Of a stretch of DNA of 40,937 nt, positions 33,895 to 40,937 are shown piece by piece (position 1 is the first letter of the stretch; every line of letters starts with the position of its first letter). This DNA comes from an uncultured Saprospiraceae bacterium. GTDB taxonomy: Bacteria > Bacteroidota > Bacteroidia > Chitinophagales > Saprospiraceae. The stretch spans positions 1-40,937 of the forward strand of contig CALAJP010000122.1 of assembly GCA_937922815.1 (NCBI GenBank). The letters run 5' to 3'. Below the pieces are notes generated by a model that had not been told where the DNA came from, made no database searches, and saw only the letters and a program-made list of their open reading frames with translations. Both the position numbers and the translations under genes were made by a program.

Positions 33895-34362
33895 TTAGCC
33901 TTCGTTGTGGTAAGGTAAATGATTAATTATTGAATATGCACGATATAGTTGTTCTACAAATAGTAAACGAATCATCTGGTGTGAAAATGTCATTTTTGAT
34001 AAAGATATTTTTGCAGTTGCAATTTGATAAATAGATTCGTCAAAACCATAAGCTCCACCTACCAAAAAAACTAAATTAGAATGCGAAAATTGTAGCTTTT
34101 CAATTTGTAAAGACCATTCTTTTGAAGAAAACTGTTTACCTCCTTCATCTAATAATGTAATATGTTTTTTCGCCCCTATCGCATTTTTCAGAACTTGAGA
34201 TTCTGCTTTTCTTAACAAATCTACGCTCTTTTGTTTAGGAACATCTTTTATTACCGTCATTTTGAAATTCACGAAACGCCTTAGACGCTTTGTATATTCT
34301 TTTATACCATCTTCAAGGTACAACGCTTTCGTCTTTCCTATACATATCAATTCTATATTCAT
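33895..34362 (-). CDS. rlmH: 23S rRNA (pseudouridine-1915-N3)-methyltransferase RlmH, 155 aa
   Basis: RlmH is a SPOUT (trefoil-knot) methyltransferase that modifies pseudouridine 1915 in helix 69 of 23S rRNA. The start is MNIELICIGKTKALYLEDGIKEYTKRLRR. The SAM-binding knot includes LVFLVGGAYGFD, and the C terminus has the family signature KMTFSHQMIRLLFVEQLYRAYSIINHLPYHNEG. The length is the standard 155 residues. The gene is divergent from the large T9SS protein gene. A -7-like TACTTTTG sits at 34388-34395. Confidence 0.96.
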   Translation of the reverse strand: MNIELICIGKTKALYLEDGIKEYTKRLRRFVNFKMTVIKDVPKQKSVDLLRKAESQVLKNAIGAKKHITLLDEGGKQFSSKEWSLQIEKLQFSHSNLVFLVGGAYGFDESIYQIATAKISLSKMTFSHQMIRLLFVEQLYRAYSIINHLPYHNEG

Positions 34363-34779
34363 TCTAGGATTTAAAATTTTTTATACTCAAAAGTATAAAT
34401 TTAATTACGGTTTTTATAATGCTCAAACCTCAATTTTCGACACTGAGGAATCCTTAAGTTTTTAATATTCTTTTATTTAGATGGATTCAGTTTTAATTTT
34501 TCCAACATTGAATAAAATAGAGAGTGTTAGCATCTTTATAAGATTTCTATTATCTTCGTTTCTAAAATTTTAAAATCGTTTTACTTATTCAGTTTTAATG
34601 AGTAAGAAGTAAAATTTATAGACGTTAAAGTAAATAATAATTCAATATTTTTAGTTCTTTGTTCGTTTGAAAAACATTATTATATAAACCCTGTAAGCTT
34701 TTGTGTCGAATTTTAGACCCTAAAACTTCTAAGGTTGATATTAGTTTTTAATTTAATACGAATTATATTAATCAATATT
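34363..34779. promoter_or_regulatory. 417-bp divergent region between rlmH and the P-domain T9SS protein
   Basis: No gene is seen. For rlmH (minus), 34388-34395 reads TACTTTTG, matching the Bacteroidota -7 consensus. For the plus-strand gene, TATCTTCG at 34551-34558 lies 20 bp after TTAG (34527-34530), close to the -33/-7 arrangement used in this phylum. It would give a leader of roughly 215 bases before the ATG at 34780, long enough for post-transcriptional control. All of this is by-eye matching. Confidence 0.4.
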
Positions 34780-37700
34780 ATGATTTTTAGTCGGTTTCTG
34801 TTTTCTCATATTAGAATATTTTCAATTCTCTTTCTTAGTTTTTTATTTTCCATACAGCTGTATAGTCAATGTGTCTGTACGGATTGTGGAATTAGTATAG
34901 CTGATCAAGCTAATGAAAGACAATCATTATATGTTAATTATTTAGCCAATGAGGATTTGGGCGTTAACCAAACACTTTCAGAAATAAAATTGGTTATTCA
35001 ACATGATTATATCGCAGACCTTAAAGTAACTTTAATTTCGCCTTCTAATGATGAAATCACATTAATAGGGAAACCTGATAACTTGAACGATGAATTTAGA
35101 ACAAGAGGAACTATTTTTGACGTGTCTTTTATTCCTTCAACCAGTGTAGCTCAACCCGCTGAAAATTTTGACGCAACATGGACAAATTCGAATTTATTTG
35201 GTTCTAATAAAACCATAGAAGGAAGTTACTACCCCTATGATGGTGATTTGTCAGCTTTGACGGGTGTAGCTAATGGATTATGGCAGTTAGAGTTTGAAGA
35301 TTTTAATCCACAAGACTCGGGTAGACTCGTAATGTTTGAATTGGTGTTTTCCAATAACGAACCTGTTGCGGGCTTTGACAAAGCAATATGTGCGACCAAC
35401 GCTTGTAATATGTTTTTTGTGGACGATTTTAATGGAATGCCAATATGTTCTGATGCAGAACTGAACATTAAGTTTACTAATCAAAACAATATTGGTTCTA
35501 TTCAGTGGACTGGGACTAATGGAGGTTCTGTAGAGAGTGGTGCAACTACGAATAATGTAACACTAGAAGGGGGAGGCGATTATGAAGTCGCTATTTCTGA
35601 TCCTACTAACACTTGTGAAGAAAAAGTAGTATATAATATTACGGAGGTTAACACTCCAGCCTCTGCAACCACAGATACTGAAAATAGACTTACTTGTTCG
35701 CAAACCAATTTAAACCTTGATGTTCCTAGTGATTTACCTAACGATTCCTATTCATTTGAATGGAAAGATGAAAAGGATCAGCCCCAAGGAACACAAAGAA
35801 CTTTAAATGTAAATACGGCTCAAGTGTATTCTTTAGAAACTACACACCTTGCTAGCGGTTGTGTTGCTGTTGCAGATTATACAGTCTCGATGGATACCGT
35901 TACGCCCAAAAATATTTTACTTGAAGAAGTAGTAACGGAAAAAAACTGTACGGAACCACACAAGTTAACACTATTTGCTCTCAAAGAAGATTTAAGTGCT
36001 TTTACACCAGTTTGGTATTTGCCAGATGGAAGTAGAATCAGCGCCGATACTTTAATCTCTAATTTAGATGGTACTTTTGAGTTTGCTTTGTTAGCCGATA
36101 ATGGTTGTGAGGGAGCAAAATTCTCATACGTGTCAGAAATTGATACTCAAAAATTGGACTTTAAGGTATCGGTTGAGAATAATGAAGAATTGGGTTGCGA
36201 AATTAGTAAAGTACAAATTAGAGCTGATATTAATACTGATGAAAGAAAAGGATTTAAGTGGACAGGACCTAGTAATTTTGAATCTACAAATCTATTTGAT
36301 AGCGTAGGGTTGCCTGGAATCTATACGGCTGAAGTAATAGGCAACAATAATTGTGTTTCAATGAAAAGCATTGAAGTCAAAAACGACCCTTCTATCCCAA
36401 GTGTACAAGTCGACTTGGGCACAAAAACGGCTTGCAATACGGAATTATTAAAAGCTACAATCACAGGAAATACAAATGGTTACGCGAGAGAATGGACTAA
36501 TTCGTTAGGAGACGTGGTTTCTTCAGATACTGAGTTTGAAGCTGATAAGTCTGGACTTTATACTTTTACTTTAACTGATGGTTCATGTACCTTGGTTGAT
36601 ACTAGAAATGTATTAATTAACGATACAAAACCTGTTGCTAGGCCCGAATCTTCAAGTAAATTAGATTGTTCAAATCAAAATACAGGTATTATTTTATCAG
36701 GTAGAACATCAACAGGTGTTTTAGGAACAGCAGGCTTAAACTATAAATGGTTAGATCAGAATGGTGTTAATCTAGCGAATCTTCAAGATATTACGATTAC
36801 AGAAGCAGGAAGTTATAACTTAATCGTAATAGATAGAAGCAATTTTTGTGCTGATACCACTCAAATTGATATTCAATCAAGTACGGATTTACCAACATTT
36901 ACTTTTATGGATATTCAATTGCCATTGGATACGGTAGATTGTTACCAACCTGTTTTATTGCCTTATTTAGACGGAATTACAGTAGCAAATATCACGATAG
37001 GTTGGTTCAGGAATGATGTAGAAATAGGTAGTTCGTCACAACAAGCTATAGACCAAGAAGGCAAATACAAGGCAGTCGTTACTAATAATTTAAACGGATG
37101 TAGTTACGAAGAATCCTTTGAAGTTACTGATACTCGCGAATTTCCTATTTTAGTCATCTCTGAAAGAACTTTGCCTGTAGTGAGTTGTCGAAACCCCGTT
37201 GCAGAAATTCCCATTGAACGATCTATTCATCAGCCCAATCATTCTTATTTATGGACAGGGCCTGTTGACGGAATAGTCAGCGGTGAAGATTCTTCTGTTG
37301 TGATGGTCAAAACACCTGGAACTTATACTATAACACTTACCAATACAGATAATGGCTGTAATGATATGGAAAATATCGAAGTAAAAGGCGATTTGGATAT
37401 TCCTGATGTTTATGCTGCAAAAACGGGAAATTTAGACTGTAAAGATACTATTGTAAGAATTACGGGATCTGAACAAAAGGTTGGATTTAACTTTAGGTAT
37501 TCTTGGACAGGACCTAATAATTTTGAAAGCTTTAGTTTTAATAATGCGGTTAATGAACCTGGCGAATATAATTTAAGAGTTTTGGATGTAGGGAGTGGCT
37601 GTGACACAACGACTACCATTGAAGTTGAGCGAATTGAAAATACGTTTACTTCATTGAATGCTATTTCTAAATCGCCCACTTGTTGGGAAGGAGAAAACGG

Positions 37701-38433
37701 TACTATAACATTAAATACGCCTCTTGGAGGAACCGCCCCGTTTACGTATCTTCTTGAAGATATAGACACCATTAATACTTCATTAATTGATTCTCTTACC
37801 CCTGGAACATACAAAGTTAAAGTTATAGACAAAGGGTTTTGTGAATTAGAGGAGAATGTAACTGTATTTAACCCTACTTTTTTTGAGTTAGATATTACAG
37901 GAAAAAAAGAGATTAATTTAGGAGAGGAATTAGTCTTATCTCATACCTCTAATTATATATTAGATACGCTTTATTGGGAAGGAGTGAGTTATCAAGATAC
38001 CTGTGTGTCTGTCTGTGGAGATATAAGTTTTTTCCCAACACGTTCTCAAAGTTTAAAATTAACGGCCATTTCTGATTTGGGTTGTGAACAATTTGCTTTT
38101 CATACTATCGAAGTAGATGATAGTAGTTTAGATGTGAACTATGCCAACGCACTATCGTTGAACGGCAAGCGAGACGTTAACTTTCAATGGGAAGCTCATT
38201 TTGGAGCCTCGGTTAAAAGGGTAGAAGACTTATCTATTTTCAATCGCTGGGGAAACTTAATGATTCAAAAAAACTCTTTTCCCGATGAAAGTACCAACAA
38301 AACAGAATTGATGATATCGAAAGATGAACTAATAAACCTAGGCCTTCAACCTGGGGTATATCTATTCCAAATGAGTGTTGAATATATTGATGGTAGAAAA
38401 AGCACCGTTACAGGAGATTTTATGGTTTTCTAA
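34780..38433 (+). CDS. T9SS-exported protein with N-terminal P-domain and nine tandem Ig-like modules, 1217 aa
   Basis: A signal peptide (ending FLFSIQLYSQ) leads to a short Cys-rich stretch and a proprotein-convertase P-domain at about 67-190 (SEIKLVIQHDYIADLKVTLISP, DFNPQDSGRLVMFELVFSN). No protease domain accompanies it. Residues 195-954 hold nine modules of ~84 residues with an early Cys (LxC), mid Trp, GxY and late Cys (GC), like those in the 1582-residue protein. A SprB-like repeat (TCWEGENGTITLNTPLGGTAPFTYLLE), a pre-tail domain (INLGEELVLSH) and a type B-like T9SS tail follow (LSIFNRWGNLMIQ, LGLQPGVYLFQMSVEYIDGRKSTVTGDFMVF). The tail lacks the usual PNVFSPNGDG opening. Probably surface-exposed, with adhesion a guess. 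The start at ATG 34780 avoids an extra 15-residue stretch from TTG 34735. Confidence 0.87.
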   Translation: MIFSRFLFSHIRIFSILFLSFLFSIQLYSQCVCTDCGISIADQANERQSLYVNYLANEDLGVNQTLSEIKLVIQHDYIADLKVTLISPSNDEITLIGKPDNLNDEFRTRGTIFDVSFIPSTSVAQPAENFDATWTNSNLFGSNKTIEGSYYPYDGDLSALTGVANGLWQLEFEDFNPQDSGRLVMFELVFSNNEPVAGFDKAICATNACNMFFVDDFNGMPICSDAELNIKFTNQNNIGSIQWTGTNGGSVESGATTNNVTLEGGGDYEVAISDPTNTCEEKVVYNITEVNTPASATTDTENRLTCSQTNLNLDVPSDLPNDSYSFEWKDEKDQPQGTQRTLNVNTAQVYSLETTHLASGCVAVADYTVSMDTVTPKNILLEEVVTEKNCTEPHKLTLFALKEDLSAFTPVWYLPDGSRISADTLISNLDGTFEFALLADNGCEGAKFSYVSEIDTQKLDFKVSVENNEELGCEISKVQIRADINTDERKGFKWTGPSNFESTNLFDSVGLPGIYTAEVIGNNNCVSMKSIEVKNDPSIPSVQVDLGTKTACNTELLKATITGNTNGYAREWTNSLGDVVSSDTEFEADKSGLYTFTLTDGSCTLVDTRNVLINDTKPVARPESSSKLDCSNQNTGIILSGRTSTGVLGTAGLNYKWLDQNGVNLANLQDITITEAGSYNLIVIDRSNFCADTTQIDIQSSTDLPTFTFMDIQLPLDTVDCYQPVLLPYLDGITVANITIGWFRNDVEIGSSSQQAIDQEGKYKAVVTNNLNGCSYEESFEVTDTREFPILVISERTLPVVSCRNPVAEIPIERSIHQPNHSYLWTGPVDGIVSGEDSSVVMVKTPGTYTITLTNTDNGCNDMENIEVKGDLDIPDVYAAKTGNLDCKDTIVRITGSEQKVGFNFRYSWTGPNNFESFSFNNAVNEPGEYNLRVLDVGSGCDTTTTIEVERIENTFTSLNAISKSPTCWEGENGTITLNTPLGGTAPFTYLLEDIDTINTSLIDSLTPGTYKVKVIDKGFCELEENVTVFNPTFFELDITGKKEINLGEELVLSHTSNYILDTLYWEGVSYQDTCVSVCGDISFFPTRSQSLKLTAISDLGCEQFAFHTIEVDDSSLDVNYANALSLNGKRDVNFQWEAHFGASVKRVEDLSIFNRWGNLMIQKNSFPDESTNKTELMISKDELINLGLQPGVYLFQMSVEYIDGRKSTVTGDFMVF

Positions 38434-38455
38434 TTTTTTGCGAAAATGTAAAACG

Positions 38456-38495
38456 AAGAGCCACAATGACTATAATGTTGTTGTGGCTCTTTTTT
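38456..38495 (+). terminator. Strong intrinsic terminator after the P-domain protein gene
   Basis: AAGAGCCACAA (38456-38466) pairs perfectly with TTGTGGCTCTT (38481-38491) and is followed by a T-run. This is a textbook rho-independent terminator 22 bp after the stop codon, insulating the receptor gene downstream. Confidence 0.9.
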
Positions 38496-38651
38496 GTTAA
38501 AGTTTAATTTTTTGAAATGCAACTCCTTAAAAACGAGTTTTGTCATTAGAGTAGTTTCGTAGTGTAATGGTATTGTTTTATCGAAAATACCCGTTAGTGT
38601 TCATCGATAACTAATACTTTCAAGTACAATAATATCAAATAAATCAATTTA

Positions 38652-40937
38652 ATGAGAACAAACAGTATTAACCCATTTACAACAAAAACTTACTTTTTAT
38701 TAACACTATACATTTTACTAGCCCATCTTGTAACAGCACAGAATAGTTTAATAGGTGTTTTGAAATCAGAGACAGGAGAACCTGTTGAATATGCGAATGT
38801 CGTACTTTATCAACAAAATGAAGTGGTAGAAGGTGTATTTTCAGAAGTCAATGGAGCTTTTGAAATTAAAGACATTGCGGTTGATTCTTATCGCTTAGAA
38901 ATTTCATATGTCGGTTATGAAAATATTGATACTCTAATTAACATTACGGAGGGGATTAACGATTTAGGTATTTTTTCTTTTGGTAATGAAGGCCAAATGT
39001 TGGAGGGCGTTGTTGTGACGGAGTTCAAAAACCAGATGAAAAGTGGAGTTGATAAAAAGACTGTTAATATTTCAGAAGGCATGAAAAAGAGTAACAATAA
39101 TGTGTCTGAATTATTTGAAAAAATAGCACTTATTCAAATGGATTTCGAGGGAAATCCTTCTTTGGCGGGGCGTACGGGGGTTGTCGTTTTAGTGGATGGA
39201 AGACCTCCCCGAATTAGAGCAAATGACGTAGCTACTGTTTTGCGTTCTTTACCTTCGGATAATATTGAGCGAATAGAAATATTATCTAATCCACCAGCCA
39301 AATATAGAAGTGGTAACAAAGCGGTAATAAATATTGTGACTACAGATGCACCTCAAAAAGGAGTATTGGCGAACTTTTGGTCTAATTATAATTCTCTTCA
39401 TGCTAAAAGTATAGGAGGCAATTTTACTATTAAAAACGGAAAGTTTTCTCTTTCTTCATGGGGAGGGATTTGGCAATGGAGGAACAAAAGAGAAAGGTCG
39501 AGCGAAAGAGAAAACTTATTGAGCGAAGAAAATAGATTTTTTAATTCTAAAGATGAATATACCCGTAATAATCAAGGTTTTTATTTTGGAATTTCTCCCG
39601 AATACGAATTTAACGAACACAATACGCTTTCTTTTTTTGTAGGAGGATATCGTTATTCAGGAGAGTCTGAAAATCTTACTAATGCGAGTATTCAAGATTT
39701 TACTCAAATGTTGGTTGACCAATATCAAATATTAGGAAATAACAGCTGGGAAGGAGGTGAAAATTATACAGGGTTACAATATTTTAAAACGTTCAAAAAC
39801 TCAGATGCGGAGTTGGAGTTCGAATTGGAATCTAATTTTCAACAAATAGATAGAGGAGATGATTTGTCAACACAAACTACAAATAATACTACTACGGTCA
39901 GAAAGATGCAAAATAGAACCAAAAATGCTGTTATTTCGCCAGGTTACTCATCGGCTCTAAACTTTTTCTTGCCTCTTGATTCCACAAGTAATCTAAACTT
40001 TAATGTGGCATATAATTATGATGGAAAGAATGAAAATAAAATCCGACTTTATGATGGGATTTCCAGAGGTCAGTTAGTCGAAAATTCAAGATTTTCAACA
40101 GATGAAATTACAGAAACAGACGATTTTACAGGAAGTATCTCTTTTCAGAAAAGCATTAAAAAAAGCACATTAAAATTAGATTTGGGATATACTCGTGAAC
40201 ATGTCAAAGCAACGTTTAATAATTCTCAAATCGTTGATAGAAATTTTGAATATTGGACACCCACTTTATCTTTTAGTCAAAAAATAAAAGAACATGAGTT
40301 AGGGCTATCTTATAAGTTTAGTTCAGAATCTCCAGAGTCTTATAATTTCAACCCCATTGAATCGCCTTCGGTGGATGGTTTCTCAGTAAGGACTGGAAAT
40401 CCGAATTTAGATTTAGAAAGAAAGCATAGAGTTGAGTTTTCACACTCTTTTTTCAAAGGAGCTTTTAATTATGGAACCGTTTTATTTTATGAAAATAGCG
40501 ATAACCAAATTGGTAATGTCTCTCAAGTAAATGATGCGGGCGTTCGATTAACTACTTATGAAAATATAGGCACTCAACAAGATGTTGGTGTTGAATTTAG
40601 TCTCTCAGGTGCCATAAAAAAGAAATATAGAATTAATCTTTCTACCAGTATTTATGATAGCAAAGTTCAAAATCAAAATGTTGAATCTAAAACATTCACC
40701 TACAGTGGAAAAGTGAATGTAAGTGCTCCAATATTTGCAGGAGTTACAAGTACTTTAGTAGTAAATGTGAATGGACCTAGTATTGTTTTTCAGCAGGAAA
40801 TTGATCCTTATCAAACGGTATCTTTAAATTTCAGAAAGTCAATTCTTAAAAATAAAATAAATCTAACGTTATATTTTAGCGACCTATTCAGAAGTGATAT
40901 TCAAAATACAACATTTATAGATGATACATTTCGTTCT
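38652..40937 (+). CDS. TonB-dependent receptor / outer-membrane beta-barrel family protein, N-terminal 762 residues (3' end outside window)
   Basis: The frame is open from ATG 38652 to the window edge. A signal peptide (ending LLAHLVTAQ) leads to a carboxypeptidase-like regulatory domain (NSLIGVLKSETGEPVEYANV, DSYRLEISYVGYENIDT). A plug domain follows, with SELFEKIALIQMDFEGNPSLAG, VVVLVDGRPP, LRSLPSDNIERIEILSNPPAKY and SGNKAVINIVT. The barrel strands come after it. The RIEI-NPPAKYxxxGxxAVINIV wording is typical of the 'outer membrane beta-barrel family' TonB-linked receptors (without SusD). The ligand is unknown. The gene stands alone behind a strong terminator, about 218 bp after the previous stop codon. 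Confidence 0.9.
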   Translation, partial: MRTNSINPFTTKTYFLLTLYILLAHLVTAQNSLIGVLKSETGEPVEYANVVLYQQNEVVEGVFSEVNGAFEIKDIAVDSYRLEISYVGYENIDTLINITEGINDLGIFSFGNEGQMLEGVVVTEFKNQMKSGVDKKTVNISEGMKKSNNNVSELFEKIALIQMDFEGNPSLAGRTGVVVLVDGRPPRIRANDVATVLRSLPSDNIERIEILSNPPAKYRSGNKAVINIVTTDAPQKGVLANFWSNYNSLHAKSIGGNFTIKNGKFSLSSWGGIWQWRNKRERSSERENLLSEENRFFNSKDEYTRNNQGFYFGISPEYEFNEHNTLSFFVGGYRYSGESENLTNASIQDFTQMLVDQYQILGNNSWEGGENYTGLQYFKTFKNSDAELEFELESNFQQIDRGDDLSTQTTNNTTTVRKMQNRTKNAVISPGYSSALNFFLPLDSTSNLNFNVAYNYDGKNENKIRLYDGISRGQLVENSRFSTDEITETDDFTGSISFQKSIKKSTLKLDLGYTREHVKATFNNSQIVDRNFEYWTPTLSFSQKIKEHELGLSYKFSSESPESYNFNPIESPSVDGFSVRTGNPNLDLERKHRVEFSHSFFKGAFNYGTVLFYENSDNQIGNVSQVNDAGVRLTTYENIGTQQDVGVEFSLSGAIKKKYRINLSTSIYDSKVQNQNVESKTFTYSGKVNVSAPIFAGVTSTLVVNVNGPSIVFQQEIDPYQTVSLNFRKSILKNKINLTLYFSDLFRSDIQNTTFIDDTFRS

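Noticed and set aside
37410-37832. 140-codon minus-strand frame inside the P-domain protein gene
   Set aside because: It is the antisense of the module array and SprB-like repeat. Its length reflects codon bias of the real gene.

Overview
The window looks like the chromosome of a member of the phylum Bacteroidota, probably a gliding, sulfonolipid-forming marine or environmental lineage near Saprospirales/Cytophagales (family level is inference). The base composition is AT-rich. Three secreted proteins carry type IX secretion (T9SS) C-terminal signals (one type A, two type B). There are two TonB-dependent/outer-membrane receptors with carboxypeptidase-like N-terminal domains, several Bacteroidota-style TlpA thioredoxins, and the long Bacteroidota form of PurM. 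I see no CRISPR array, tRNA, rRNA, phage or complete insertion sequence. Apart from the first 1.5 kb the window reads as ordinary chromosome.

Layout. 1-1450 is a small accessory patch: the 3' end of an Rpn-type recombination-promoting nuclease gene, a nested inverted repeat, and two overlapping small unknown genes on the minus strand. The upstream one seems to be a lipoprotein split by a one-base frameshift. 1505-3656 (minus) is a zinc-ribbon membrane protein paired with an SPFH-SHOCT protein. 3743-7931 (minus) holds a LamG protein with a T9SS tail and an Oar-like TonB-dependent receptor, separated by a perfect hairpin terminator. 8397-15048 (plus) runs purL, a TlpA lipoprotein, trpD, trpC, a small secreted protein and a patatin-like phospholipase. 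15264-20012 is a 1582-residue choice-of-anchor-L adhesin-like T9SS type B protein, followed by an NADP-binding F420-reductase-like protein and a terminator shared with the convergent genes beyond it.

20868-24153 (minus) contains an alpha-oxoamine synthase (serine palmitoyltransferase/cysteate acyltransferase family) directly downstream of a cysteine/cysteate-synthase-like PLP enzyme and an outer-membrane barrel. The two PLP enzymes make a plausible capnine (sulfonolipid) headgroup pair. 24326-34362 (minus) holds a 1006-residue SH3-TlpA fusion, purM, two orphan sensor kinases (one lacking its phospho-acceptor histidine), a rhomboid protease and rlmH. 34780-38433 (plus) is a P-domain protein with nine tandem cysteine-pair modules and a divergent type B tail. 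The window ends inside an outer-membrane receptor gene.

How it fits together. Surface biology dominates: T9SS cargo, outer-membrane receptors, periplasmic or lipid-anchored thioredoxins, envelope-sensing kinases and possible sulfonolipid synthesis. Sulfonolipids and T9SS cargo are both tied to gliding in this phylum. Housekeeping genes (purL, purM, trpD, trpC, rlmH) are scattered among them. The observations I rate highest are the putative sulfonolipid pair with a shared upstream motif, the histidine-less kinase, the 84-residue module arrays shared by two large secreted proteins, and the frameshifted lipoprotein.
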